Positions 41,691 through 50,313 of a stretch of DNA of 64,000 bases are shown in pieces. The number at the start of each line of letters is the position of its first letter. The stretch's first letter is position 1. The notes under the pieces were generated by a model. It worked only from the letters and a program-made list of their open reading frames with translations. It was not told where the DNA came from and did no database searches. The position numbers and the translations under genes were made by a program. This DNA is from Mycolicibacterium peregrinum (lineage in GTDB: Bacteria; Actinomycetota; Actinomycetes; Mycobacteriales; Mycobacteriaceae): NCBI RefSeq assembly GCF_002102345.1, contig NZ_LQPP01000037.1, forward strand, positions 62,001 through 126,000, written 5' to 3'.

Positions 41691-41708
41691 ATATTTCATA
41701 TACGATAT
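41691..41708. promoter_or_regulatory. AT-rich ATAT-N3-ATAT-N3-ATAT motif in divergent promoter
   Basis: Three ATAT units spaced by 3 nt, in the 114-nt gap between the SDR (minus) and the acyl-CoA dehydrogenase (plus). It is much more AT-rich than the surroundings and is a plausible -10 region or regulator site for both operons. No clear palindrome was found. Confidence 0.35.
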
Positions 41709-41758
41709 TGGAGATTCATCGCCCTCGCGGATTCCGCGCGACGAAATGGAGCTCACCT

Positions 41759-42940
41759 GTGACCACGACCGCGGCCACTTCCGAAGTCAGCGACGAGGAC
41801 TTCGCCGAGATCCTGGCGCAGACCCGCAGCTTCATCCGCTCTGCCGTGGTGCCCCGCGAGAACGAGATCCTGGCCACCGACCAGGTACCCGACGACCTGC
41901 GTGAGCAAGCCAAGAACATGGGGTTGTTCGGTTACGCGATCCCCCAGCAATGGGGTGGCCTCGGCCTGAACCTGGCCCAAGATGTCGAACTGGCAATGGA
42001 ATTCGGCTACACGTCGCTGGCCTTGCGGTCGATGTTCGGCACCAACAACGGCATCGCCGGCCAGGTCCTGGTGGGCTTCGGCACCGATGAGCAGAAGTCC
42101 CGGTGGCTGGAGGGAATCGCCTCCGGTGACGTCGTCGCCTCATTCGCCCTGACCGAGCCCGGCGCGGGATCCAACCCGGCGGGCCTGCGCACCAAGGCGG
42201 TTCGTGACGGGGACGACTGGGTGATCGACGGCCAGAAGCGGTTCATCACCAACGCGCCTACCGCGAATCTGTTCGTCGTGTTCGCCCGCACCCGCCCCGC
42301 CGATGCTGACGGCCCCGGAATCGCTGTGTTCCTGCTGCCCGCCGATGCCGCCGGCGTCGTAGTCGGAGCCAAGGACGCCAAGATGGGCCAGGAGGGCGCC
42401 TGGACCGCCGACGTCACCTTCGACGCGGTCCGAGTGCCGAGCAGCGCATTGGTCGGAGGTAGCGAGGATGTCGGCTACCGCGCCGCGATGACCTCCCTGG
42501 CCCGCGGCCGGGTCCACATCGCGGCGCTCGCGGTCGGGTCCGCGCAACGTGCACTCGACGAGTCGGTGGCCTACGCCGCCGCGGCCACCCAGGGCGGCCA
42601 GCCGATCGGCAGCTTCCAGTTGGTGCAGGCGATGATCGCCGACCAGCAGACGGGCGTGATGGCCGGACGTGCTTTGGTTCGCGACGCCGCTGCCAAGTGG
42701 GTGTCCGGCGAGGACCGCCGCATCGCCCCCTCGGCGGCCAAGCTGTTCTGCACCGAAATGGCAGGTGACGTCGCCGATCTCGCGGTACAGATCCACGGCG
42801 GCACCGGCTACATGCGCGAGGTCCCGGTCGAGCGCATCTACCGCGAGGTCCGGCTGCTGCGTCTGTATGAAGGCACCAGCGAGATCCAGCGACTCATCAT
42901 CGGCGGCGGCCTGGTCAAGGCCGCCCAACGCCAGCTCTGA
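41759..42940 (+). CDS. Acyl-CoA dehydrogenase
   Basis: A 393-residue acyl-CoA dehydrogenase with ALTEPGAGSNPAGLRT, FITNAP, and RLYEGTSEIQRLIIGG with the catalytic Glu in YEGT. GTG 41759 has GGAG 8 nt before it; an in-frame TTG at 41708 lies in the promoter. It opens a plus-strand operon with the mycofactocin-coupled SDR and an acyl-CoA ligase. Confidence 0.92.
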   Translation: MTTTAATSEVSDEDFAEILAQTRSFIRSAVVPRENEILATDQVPDDLREQAKNMGLFGYAIPQQWGGLGLNLAQDVELAMEFGYTSLALRSMFGTNNGIAGQVLVGFGTDEQKSRWLEGIASGDVVASFALTEPGAGSNPAGLRTKAVRDGDDWVIDGQKRFITNAPTANLFVVFARTRPADADGPGIAVFLLPADAAGVVVGAKDAKMGQEGAWTADVTFDAVRVPSSALVGGSEDVGYRAAMTSLARGRVHIAALAVGSAQRALDESVAYAAAATQGGQPIGSFQLVQAMIADQQTGVMAGRALVRDAAAKWVSGEDRRIAPSAAKLFCTEMAGDVADLAVQIHGGTGYMREVPVERIYREVRLLRLYEGTSEIQRLIIGGGLVKAAQRQL

Positions 42941-42965
42941 AACCACCCACCCACAAGGAGAATCC

Positions 42966-43787
42966 ATGACCGAGAGGCTCGCCGGAAAGGTCGCCTTCAT
43001 CACCGGAGCTGCCCGCGGACAGGGACGCGCGCATGCGATCCGGATGGCCAACGAAGGCGCCGACATCATCGCGGTCGACATCGCCGCGCCGCTGCCCCCG
43101 AGCGTGCCCTATGACTCGGCGACTCCCGAGGATCTGGCCGAAACCGTGCGCCTGGTCGAGGCCACCGGCAAGCGGATCATCGCCACCGCAGCCGACACCC
43201 GCGATCACGACGCGTTGCGCACCATCGTCGGTAAAGGTGTCGCCGAGTTCGGCCGGCTCGATGTCATCGTCGCCAATGCGGGCATCACGGTGCCCGAGCC
43301 GTGGAACGAGACCACCCCCGAATCCTTCCGGGATGTCATGGACATCAACGTAACCGGCACCTGGAACACGGTCATGGCAGGCGCCCAGCACATCATCGAC
43401 GGCGGTCGTGGCGGATCGATCATCCTGATCAGCTCAGCCGCCGGGATCAAGATGCAGCCGTTCATGGTGCACTACACCGCCAGCAAGCACGCCGTCGCGG
43501 GTATGGCCCGGGCTTTCGCCGCCGAGTTGGGCAAGCACAAGATCCGGGTGAACAGCCTGCATCCAGGTGCGGTCAACACTCCGATGGGCACCGGCGACAT
43601 GCTGGCCGCGCTCAACCGGGCCAACGACACCAACCCCGGTCTGATGCAGATGGTGACCCCGTTCCTACCGGACTACATTGCCGAACCCGAGGACATCGCC
43701 GACGCGGCGATCTGGCTGGCCAGCGACGAGTCACGGTATGTCACGGCCAGCCGGGTCGCCGTCGATCTGGGCTCAACCCAGTTCTAG
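42966..43787 (+). CDS. Mycofactocin-coupled SDR-family oxidoreductase
   Basis: A 273-residue SDR with the signature of the mycofactocin-coupled subfamily: TGAARGQGRAHAIRMANEGA, a long loop after the second strand (DSATPEDLAETVRLVEATG), AADTRDHDAL, and catalytic ISSAAG/YTASK. Members hold a tightly bound NAD that is thought to exchange electrons with the redox cofactor mycofactocin. That fits a mycobacterial host. ATG 42966 follows AAGGAGA. It probably oxidises a secondary alcohol formed in this pathway. Confidence 0.9.
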   Translation: MTERLAGKVAFITGAARGQGRAHAIRMANEGADIIAVDIAAPLPPSVPYDSATPEDLAETVRLVEATGKRIIATAADTRDHDALRTIVGKGVAEFGRLDVIVANAGITVPEPWNETTPESFRDVMDINVTGTWNTVMAGAQHIIDGGRGGSIILISSAAGIKMQPFMVHYTASKHAVAGMARAFAAELGKHKIRVNSLHPGAVNTPMGTGDMLAALNRANDTNPGLMQMVTPFLPDYIAEPEDIADAAIWLASDESRYVTASRVAVDLGSTQF

Positions 43788-43793
43788 GCCGGT

Positions 43794-45284
43794 ATGACCA
43801 GCCCGACAAGCACGGACTTCGCCGACAGGCTGGCCACCGGGCTGAAGGCGTACGGTGACCGGCCGTTCATCGAATTCGCCCGAAAGTGGTACTCGGGCAA
43901 TGAGATCACGCAGTTCATCGAGCAGATCTCGTCCGCATTGGACGAGGCCGGGGTACTGCCGGGCGAACCGGTCGGCATCGTCGTGCGTAACCGGATTGCC
44001 CACGCGGCGACGATCCTCGGGTTCATCGCATCGCGCCGCCCGGTGGTGATGATCTACTCCTACCAATCCGCCACCGCGATCGCGCGGGACGTCGAGAGAC
44101 TGGCGCTGCCTTTGGTTCTCGCCGATGTCGATGACTGGACACCGGAGCTGCATGGCGCGGTGGCCTCGTCGGGCTCGGCCGGTCTGGTGCTGTGCGGCGG
44201 TCCGTTGCGGGTCGGTGTGACGGCGATGCGGCAGCCCGGCAGCCGCCACGACCCGACGCTGGAAAAATCCGGCCTGCACATTCTGACCAGTGGCACCACC
44301 GGTCCGCCCAAGCGAATACCGGTCGCCACCAACGTGCTTGAGCACACCGTCCTGAGCATGACGATCGGTGCGGGCACCGAAGTGGTCGGAGCGGACACCC
44401 CACCGGCCTTGGTGTACTGGCCGTTCGGCAGCATCGGAGTCTGCCAGTTGCTGGCCGCGCCGTGCTCCGGCAAGCGCATGGTGTTGCTGGAGAAGTTCAG
44501 CGTCCCCGAATGGGTCGAGGCGATCAAGACCTACCACATCACCCGCGCGGGTGTGCAGCCCGCGATCCTGCGCATGCTGCTTCAGGCCGACGTGCCGCGC
44601 GAGGACCTGGCGTCGTTGGAGGGACTCTCGGGCGGCTCCGGACCGTTGGAGCCGGAATTGCGGGCGGAGTTCGAGGGGCGCTACGGCATCCCTTTGTTGT
44701 GGGCCTACGGGGCAACCGAATTCGCCGGATCGGTATGCAGCTGGACACCTGAGCTGCACCGCCGTTACGGCGCGGACAAACCCGACAGCGTCGGGCGACC
44801 TCTGCCCGGCGTACGCGTCCGCATCGTCGACCCCGACACCGCCGCCGAAGTGCCTGCCGGGACCGTCGGTGTGCTGGAGGCCGCCGTCGCCGTCATCGGA
44901 CCGGACTGGGTACGCACCACCGACCTGGCGTCGATGGACGAGGACGGGTTCGTCACGCTGCACGGGCGCGGCGACGGCGCCATCAACCGCGGCGGCTTCA
45001 AGATCCTGCCGGAAACGGTTCGGCGGGTTCTGATCTCACATCCCAGTGTGCTCGACGCCTGCGTCGTGGGAGTTCCGGACACTCGCCTGGGCGCGGTTCC
45101 CTTCGCCGCGGTCGAGCTTCGGCGGGATGCGGCTGCACCCACCGAGGCGGAGCTTAAGGACCTGGTCCGCGAGGAACTGCCCAGCCATCACGTGCCGGTG
45201 GCCGTGGCGGTGGTCGATGCACTCCCCCGCAATGCCGCCCTCAAGGTGCGGCCGGGCGACGTCGCGGCGCTGTACCGCACGTAA
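43794..45284 (+). CDS. ANL-superfamily acyl-CoA ligase with altered P-loop
   Basis: A 496-residue AMP-forming ligase and paralogue of 29462-30910. The ATP motif reads TSGTTGPPKRIP with Arg for Gly. YGATEFAGS and RTTDLASMDEDG are present, but the C-terminal catalytic-Lys region is unusual (PRNAALKVRPG versus PSGK), so CoA-ligase activity needs the remaining Lys to serve. It begins 6 nt after the SDR and ends before a family A hairpin. Confidence 0.85.
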   Translation: MTSPTSTDFADRLATGLKAYGDRPFIEFARKWYSGNEITQFIEQISSALDEAGVLPGEPVGIVVRNRIAHAATILGFIASRRPVVMIYSYQSATAIARDVERLALPLVLADVDDWTPELHGAVASSGSAGLVLCGGPLRVGVTAMRQPGSRHDPTLEKSGLHILTSGTTGPPKRIPVATNVLEHTVLSMTIGAGTEVVGADTPPALVYWPFGSIGVCQLLAAPCSGKRMVLLEKFSVPEWVEAIKTYHITRAGVQPAILRMLLQADVPREDLASLEGLSGGSGPLEPELRAEFEGRYGIPLLWAYGATEFAGSVCSWTPELHRRYGADKPDSVGRPLPGVRVRIVDPDTAAEVPAGTVGVLEAAVAVIGPDWVRTTDLASMDEDGFVTLHGRGDGAINRGGFKILPETVRRVLISHPSVLDACVVGVPDTRLGAVPFAAVELRRDAAAPTEAELKDLVREELPSHHVPVAVAVVDALPRNAALKVRPGDVAALYRT

Positions 45285-45293
45285 CTTCTCCCC

Positions 45294-45353
45294 GCGAGCA
45301 GACGCAAAACTGCCTATTTGGCAACGAAATTGGGCAGTTTTATGTCTGCTCGC
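45294..45353. repeat. Palindromic repeat, family A copy 3 (terminator-like)
   Basis: Arms GCGAGCAGACGCAAAACTGC and GGGCAGTTTTATGTCTGCTC flank a short loop. It has the same orientation and the same mismatch position as the copy at 580-635, and likewise lies between convergent genes. Confidence 0.8.
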
Positions 45354-45362
45354 CGGACGGAA

Positions 45363-46271
45363 TCAAGCCGTACCCAATGTCCGGGTCAGAAACCTCAGCT
45401 GATCCTCGGCCGCCGTGTCGAACCAGTCGTGTCCCGGCCACACATCGAAGTGATCGCACGGATAGTGATGGACCTGGGCCCTGGCCTGCACGGCCGTCTT
45501 CATCACCGAGTTGGCCGGCACGAACCGGTCGAAGTCCGCGATCTGAATCAGCACAGGGCATTTCAGTGCTTTGGCCGCGGCGCCGGTGCGGATCTGCACC
45601 AGTTCCATGCCGATGGCCGAATCGACTTCGTTGCGCCACGTGGGCCCGGCGATCGCACGGTAGCTTTCATAGGCCCCGTCGAGGGCAAGCGCGCCCGCCT
45701 CCCCTGGCTTTGCGGCCAGCGGCATCAGCGTCGGCTGGCGACCTGCCGCCACGGCCACGCGGCTCTTCACACCGGCCAGGGTCCAGCGCAATGCCGATGC
45801 GACGTCGCGGTGCGCCACGGCCGCGCGGCTGGCAGCCAGCCCGCTGGTCAACGGAGTCATGCCGATCACCGCGGCCACATCAGTGCACTGCGCGGCCACC
45901 CGCAGCACGTGGCTGCCCGAGAACGACGACCCCCACAGCACGACCCGCCGACGGTCCACGCCCGGCAGTTGTTGTGCGGCCGCCATAGCCGCGCCGTAAT
46001 CCGCCATCTGACGTTCGACCGAAACGCTTTGCCGCGGCAGCCCTTCAGAGGCGCCGAAGCCCCGGTAATCGAACGCCACCACATCCAGGCCGGCTGCGCT
46101 GAAGCGTTCGGCGAAGGGCTGTAGTCCGGAGTCTTTGGTGCCACCGAAGCCGTGTGCCATCACCACGACCGGCCGGCCCTCCGGTCCGGCGAAGCCGTCG
46201 CCCGCAGCCCGGAAGTGCCACGCACTGCACCGGTCACCGGCCGAGTGGAACGTCAACTCGGCGTAGGTCAT
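45363..46271 (-). CDS. Alpha/beta-hydrolase
   Basis: A 302-residue alpha/beta-hydrolase: oxyanion region MAHGFGGTKDSG, DYRGFGASEG, a serine elbow GSSFSGSH, Asp in IADFDRFVP and His in PCDHFDVW. It resembles X-Pro dipeptidyl-peptidase-like/acyl hydrolases. ATG 46271 overlaps the monooxygenase stop by 4 nt (ATGA), so it may hydrolyse the product of that enzyme. Confidence 0.87.
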   Translation of the reverse strand: MTYAELTFHSAGDRCSAWHFRAAGDGFAGPEGRPVVVMAHGFGGTKDSGLQPFAERFSAAGLDVVAFDYRGFGASEGLPRQSVSVERQMADYGAAMAAAQQLPGVDRRRVVLWGSSFSGSHVLRVAAQCTDVAAVIGMTPLTSGLAASRAAVAHRDVASALRWTLAGVKSRVAVAAGRQPTLMPLAAKPGEAGALALDGAYESYRAIAGPTWRNEVDSAIGMELVQIRTGAAAKALKCPVLIQIADFDRFVPANSVMKTAVQARAQVHHYPCDHFDVWPGHDWFDTAAEDQLRFLTRTLGTA

Positions 46272-47620
46272 GCGATCACCCCTGCGGTCACGCCGACACC
46301 GTCTGCCGCACGCTCGGCACCCGCAGGTAGTTCCCGCACCCGGATGTCGTGCTCGTAGTAGAAGTAGTCCACCTGCTGGGTGTGGCGGGGCCGGTCCGTG
46401 CAATGTCCGCCGTGCAGTTGCTGATCGGCGTCGATCACCCGTTCCATCTCGGCCACCGACGGCAGAGCGTAACGCCCGACCGCGTACGCCGCGAGCAGCC
46501 GTGACTGGCACTCGACGAACGGGAACAGCGTCGGAATCGCCTGGGCGAAACCCATGAACACCAGATCGTCGATACCCGGTTTGAACATCCGCTTGTAGAG
46601 CCGGATGTGGTTGCCGGGTGCGTCGACGACGTCGGGGTCGAAGAAGGGGAAGGTGATGTTGTAACCCGTCGCGTAGACGATCACATCGAAGACGTCGCTG
46701 GTCCCGTCCTCGAAATGCACAGTGTCACCGTCCAAACGGGAAACGTTCGGCTTCGGAACGACATCGCCGGAGCCAAGTCGTAACGGCAACTCGACCGACT
46801 GCGTCGGGTGCGCTTCGAACAGCTTGTGGTTCGGGGCCGGCAGCCCGTACATGGTCGGATCGGTGCCGAGCATCGGCCCGATCAGCTGGACCATCTTGCG
46901 CTGCCACGACAACGGCAGGTAGGGATTGGTGCGGAAGTACTTGTCACCCGGTTGTCCCGCAATGTATTTCGGCACGATCCAGGCGCTCGATCGGGTGGAA
47001 AGCGTCACCTGGTTCTGCAGGGATTTAGACGACAACTCGACGGTGATGTCGGCGGCACTGTTCCCGATGCCCACCACCAGGATCCGTTTGCCGGTCAGCT
47101 CGAGTGGCTCTTTCGGATCGATGTAGTGGTGGGAGTGGATCTGCTCACCGGTGAAGGTCCCGGGAAATTCGGGTAGTCGAGGGTCCCAGTGGTGGCCGTT
47201 GGCGACGACGAGCAGGTCGAACTCGCGGCGGGCGCCGGCCTGATCCTCGATCTCCCAACCGCCCCCGTCGACCCGTGTCGCGTGCACCACCCCGTTACCG
47301 AACTCGATGTTCTCCAACAGCCCGAAGGCATTCGCATAAGCGTCCAGATAGGCCTTGATGTCGGAGTGGTGCGGGAACGACGGAAAGTGCTCGGGGATCG
47401 GAAAGTCCTTGAACGACAACCGATGCTTGCTGGTGTCGATGTGCAGCGAGCGGTACGCGCTGCTGTGCCCGTTCGGATTGCCGAAGGCCCAGTTCCCACC
47501 GATGCGATCCGACGTCTCGAACGTGGTGTACGGGACCCGGTAGTCCTTGAGCATCTTTCCGGCGGTGAGCCCGCTGATGCCCGAGCCGATGATCGCGGTC
47601 CGCGGCAGTGAACGCTGCAA
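46268..47620 (-). CDS. Flavin-containing monooxygenase (FMO-type)
   Basis: A 450-residue class B flavoprotein monooxygenase: FAD motif GSGISGLTAG, ETSDRIGGNWAFG, FMO fingerprint FTGEQIHSHHY, NADPH motif GIGNSAADI, and the C-terminal YATGYN. The start is an uncommon TTG (47620), decided by AAGGAG 7 nt before it; no ATG/GTG in the leader fits better. Two palindromes lie upstream in the 111-nt gap to the MaoC gene, suggesting its own regulated promoter. Confidence 0.88.
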   Translation of the reverse strand: MQRSLPRTAIIGSGISGLTAGKMLKDYRVPYTTFETSDRIGGNWAFGNPNGHSSAYRSLHIDTSKHRLSFKDFPIPEHFPSFPHHSDIKAYLDAYANAFGLLENIEFGNGVVHATRVDGGGWEIEDQAGARREFDLLVVANGHHWDPRLPEFPGTFTGEQIHSHHYIDPKEPLELTGKRILVVGIGNSAADITVELSSKSLQNQVTLSTRSSAWIVPKYIAGQPGDKYFRTNPYLPLSWQRKMVQLIGPMLGTDPTMYGLPAPNHKLFEAHPTQSVELPLRLGSGDVVPKPNVSRLDGDTVHFEDGTSDVFDVIVYATGYNITFPFFDPDVVDAPGNHIRLYKRMFKPGIDDLVFMGFAQAIPTLFPFVECQSRLLAAYAVGRYALPSVAEMERVIDADQQLHGGHCTDRPRHTQQVDYFYYEHDIRVRELPAGAERAADGVGVTAGVIA

Positions 47621-47665
47621 TACAGTGCTCCTTCACATTGTGATGCAGAACACTAGCAGCGGCCT

Positions 47666-47679
47666 TTGACGGCCGTCAA
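47666..47679. promoter_or_regulatory. Palindrome TTGACGG-CCGTCAA
   Basis: A perfect 14-bp palindrome 46 nt upstream of the monooxygenase start, likely an operator. Confidence 0.55.
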
Positions 47680-47683
47680 TGAA

Positions 47684-47701
47684 TTCTGACAACTGTCAGA
47701 A
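47684..47701. promoter_or_regulatory. Palindrome TTCTGACA-AC-TGTCAGAA
   Basis: A perfect 8+2+8 inverted repeat 4 nt beyond the previous palindrome. It is about 30 nt downstream of the MaoC gene on the minus strand. Both a second operator for the monooxygenase and a terminator for MaoC are possible; TGACA-N2-TGTCA is a common repressor half-site layout. Confidence 0.55.
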
Positions 47702-47731
47702 ACCAGGCGAGGAAGGCTCGGCGGCGGAAAA

Positions 47732-48190
47732 TCAGCCGATGAAGCGGACGATCGACTCGGCGACCGCGGCAGGCTTCTCGGAGCCCTCGATCTCGACCGT
47801 CACCGTCATGGTGGCCTGCACCGCACCGTCGAGCTGCGCGACGTCGGAGATCGCCGCCCGCGCCCGCACGTTGGCCCCGACCCGCACCGGCGTGATGAAC
47901 CGAACCTTGTTGTAGCCGTAGTTGACCGCCAACTTCACATTGTCGACGCGGTACAGCTGATGGGTGAAGTGCGGCAACAACGACAGGGTCAGCAGACCGT
48001 GCGCAATGGTGCCGCCGAACGGTCCACCGGCCGCCTTCTCGGGATCGACGTGAATCCACTGATGGTCGTCGGTCGCATCGGCGAACAGATTCACCCGCTC
48101 CTGGGTGATCTCCATCCAGTCCGTCGGGCCGAGCTCGCTACCCGCTGCCGCCACGAACTCGTCAAGACCATTGAAGATTTTCACGCTCAC
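47732..48190 (-). CDS. MaoC-family dehydratase (R-specific enoyl-CoA hydratase-like)
   Basis: A 152-residue single hot-dog protein. The hydratase-2 motif is FADATDDHQWIHVDP with catalytic Asp near 42 and His47, followed by GGTIAHGLLTLSLLP. Family members hydrate enoyl-CoA/ACP as homodimers. It lies 16 nt after purU on the same strand but is functionally unrelated to it. Confidence 0.9.
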   Translation of the reverse strand: MSVKIFNGLDEFVAAAGSELGPTDWMEITQERVNLFADATDDHQWIHVDPEKAAGGPFGGTIAHGLLTLSLLPHFTHQLYRVDNVKLAVNYGYNKVRFITPVRVGANVRARAAISDVAQLDGAVQATMTVTVEIEGSEKPAAVAESIVRFIG

Positions 48191-48206
48191 TCCTCCCGAC
48201 CCGTGG

Positions 48207-49097
48207 TCAGAAGACCACGGTCTGATTCCCGAACCGGATTACGCGGTCCTCACAGTGCCACAGCACCGCCCGCGACAACACAAGGCGTTCGACATCGGCG
48301 CCCAGCCGCTGTAGGTCACCGACCGAATGCCGGTGGTCCACCCGCACCACGTCCTGCTCGATGATCGGCCCTTCATCAAGGTCACCGGTCACGTAATGCG
48401 CTGTCGCACCGACCAACTTGACCCCACGCTCCTTGGCCCTGCGATAGGGCGCCGCACCGATGAATGCCGGCAGGAACGAGTGGTGGATGTTGATCAGCGG
48501 GCAGCCCACGGCATCGAGGAAATCGGACGTCAGGATCTGCATATACCGCGCGAGCACCACCAGATCGACGTTGCCACGTAACAACTCCAGCAGCCGTTGC
48601 TCGGCCTCGGCGCGGTTCTCCCGGGTCGCCGGGACATAGAGGAACGGCACTCCGAACGCGCGGACCTGATCGGCGAGGTCCGGATGGTTCGAGATGACCA
48701 TGACCACCGACATGTCGAGCTCACCGCGCCGGTTGCGCCACAACAAATCCAGCAGACAGTGGTCCTCGCGGGAGGCCATCAGTGCCACGCGCTTGGGTTT
48801 GGAGGCCTCCGTGAGACGGAAGTCCATCTCGAACGGCTCGGCCACCCGTTGGCGGAAGTCACGCTCGAGTTCGTCGCGCACCGCCGCCAGGCCCGGCAGA
48901 TGGAAGATCGTGCGCTGGATGAAGGTGCCACCGGTCTGCTCGGTGGAGTGCTGATCCAGCGACACGATGTTGGCGCCGGCACCGGTGAGGAAGCCGCTGA
49001 TCGCCGAAACCAGACCGGGCCTGTCCGCGCAACGCAGCAACAGCCGACCGACATCCTGGGCCGGCAGGGCGGTGGTTTTCGGATACTCCTGTGTCAT
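48207..49097 (-). CDS. purU: Formyltetrahydrofolate deformylase
   Basis: A 296-residue PurU: an N-terminal ACT domain (LLLRCADRPGLVSAISGFLT, about residues 18-95) and a C-terminal formyl-transferase-fold hydrolase with INIHHSFLPAF, AHYVTGDLDEGPIIEQ and the Asn/His/Asp active site. It releases formate from 10-formyl-THF, balancing one-carbon units. ATG 49097; 38 further codons extend upstream without support. A housekeeping gene between accessory blocks. Confidence 0.95.
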   Translation of the reverse strand: MTQEYPKTTALPAQDVGRLLLRCADRPGLVSAISGFLTGAGANIVSLDQHSTEQTGGTFIQRTIFHLPGLAAVRDELERDFRQRVAEPFEMDFRLTEASKPKRVALMASREDHCLLDLLWRNRRGELDMSVVMVISNHPDLADQVRAFGVPFLYVPATRENRAEAEQRLLELLRGNVDLVVLARYMQILTSDFLDAVGCPLINIHHSFLPAFIGAAPYRRAKERGVKLVGATAHYVTGDLDEGPIIEQDVVRVDHRHSVGDLQRLGADVERLVLSRAVLWHCEDRVIRFGNQTVVF

Positions 49098-49557
49098 CGA
49101 CACCAGAATCTCATCTCGGCTCTCCGGGCCGACACACAACCCGCCAATGCGCGACCGAACCGAATGGCCCGGAGCCCCGCCGAGTCGGACGCCATTCACC
49201 GCGATGGTCAATCACGCTAAGGGCTGGCTGTGAAGGGTCGCAGCAAAAGCGTGCACCGCGGCCCGGCGACCGCGCATTCGACATCGACGTCAATTCAAGA
49301 TTTTTGCCATGCGCGCCGACAAGGCACATATTCGGCATGAATGTCGATTGTTGAATTTGCCAGAATTGCATGTACCGGTGAGTAAATCGGTGCTGCGCCC
49401 GCAGAATTCACCCCGCGACTGGACAAGATTTCTCAGCTCGCTGGAATTCCACTACGCGGCGGCGCAATACTCATCACACGTATTCGCAACACCGTGCCGC
49501 ACACACAAATCAGCCGTCCTGTTGGAAGGCACGGCTGACCGACGAAATGGATTACAG
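49098..49557. other. 460-nt intergenic region, AT-richer than its surroundings
   Basis: No convincing gene is seen. The stretch 49275-49460 is clearly less GC-rich than the flanking genes and has repeated GAATT/CAATTC cores (about 49291, 49353, 49363, 49404, 49444). An in-frame extension of the next gene starts at 49309, but its composition is not protein-like. The region probably holds the promoter of the 49558-54389 operon and that of purU. Confidence 0.5.
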
Positions 49558-50313
49558 ATGACCGCTCCCCAACTCGATGCCGTCGCCCGCCGCAGCGTGA
49601 CATTGGACGAAAGCCCAACCTGGTGGGACCCCGCCAGCGAGTGCACGATCGTCGTGGCCCGCCCGCTCGCCGAACGCGAACTGTGGGACGAATATGTCCG
49701 CGGCGCCTGCTCCAACTACCGCAAACATTCCGTGGAGCAAGCGTTGGACCTGAAAGCCCTACGGACAGGCGACGATACGGCGCTGTTCTGTGTCGGGATC
49801 AACAGCTCGGGCAAGGTGGTCGGCGGTCTGCGGGCCAAGGGGCCGTATCGGAGCGTCGACGAAAGCCACGCCATCGTGGAATGGAGCGGACAGCCCGCAC
49901 TCGACGCGGTTCGCAAGATGATCGCCGACCGTCTGCCGTTCGGAGTGGTCGAGATGAAGACCGCCTGGGTGTGTGACGACCCAGAGCAGAGCCGCGCACT
50001 CACCGATACGCTGGCGCGTATGCCGCTGCATGCCATGACACTGTTGGACATTCAGTTCGGTATGGCCACCGCTGCCGCCTATGTGCTGAAACGCTGGCTG
50101 TCCTCCGGCGGCGTGCTGGCTGCGAAAATCCCGGCGACACCGTATCCGGACGAGCGTTACCAGACCAAGATGATGTGGTGGGACAGCACCACTTTCGCCA
50201 ACCACGCCGATCCGGGGCAGCTGTCACGCTACTTCGCCGAGGCGCAGCGAATCGGCGCGTACCCCCGGAACGGCGGCATCGACGCCGTTACCGCCGCCGG
50301 GACGAGACGATGA
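49558..50313 (+). CDS. GNAT/autoinducer-synthase-like acyltransferase fold protein (tentative)
   Basis: A 251-residue protein. The pattern resembles acyl-homoserine-lactone synthases and FeeM-type N-acyl amino-acid synthases: NYRKHSVEQALDL (53-65) where these have a conserved Arg/Tyr and Asp, then a strand-turn-strand GKVVGGLRAKGPY (85-97), AIVEW (105-109), and a central helix before a C-terminal beta strand. No family member can be named with certainty. ATG 49558 is preferred over the GTG 49309 of the long frame. Its TGA overlaps the ATG of the ThiF-nitroreductase gene, so the two proteins are made together. Likely activity: transfer of an acyl group to an amine; unproven. Confidence 0.6.
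   Translation: MTAPQLDAVARRSVTLDESPTWWDPASECTIVVARPLAERELWDEYVRGACSNYRKHSVEQALDLKALRTGDDTALFCVGINSSGKVVGGLRAKGPYRSVDESHAIVEWSGQPALDAVRKMIADRLPFGVVEMKTAWVCDDPEQSRALTDTLARMPLHAMTLLDIQFGMATAAAYVLKRWLSSGGVLAAKIPATPYPDERYQTKMMWWDSTTFANHADPGQLSRYFAEAQRIGAYPRNGGIDAVTAAGTRR

Noticed and set aside
49309..49557. 83-codon N-terminal extension of the acyltransferase-like gene
   Set aside because: Low-GC promoter-like DNA with unstructured product; ATG 49558 gives a compact domain.
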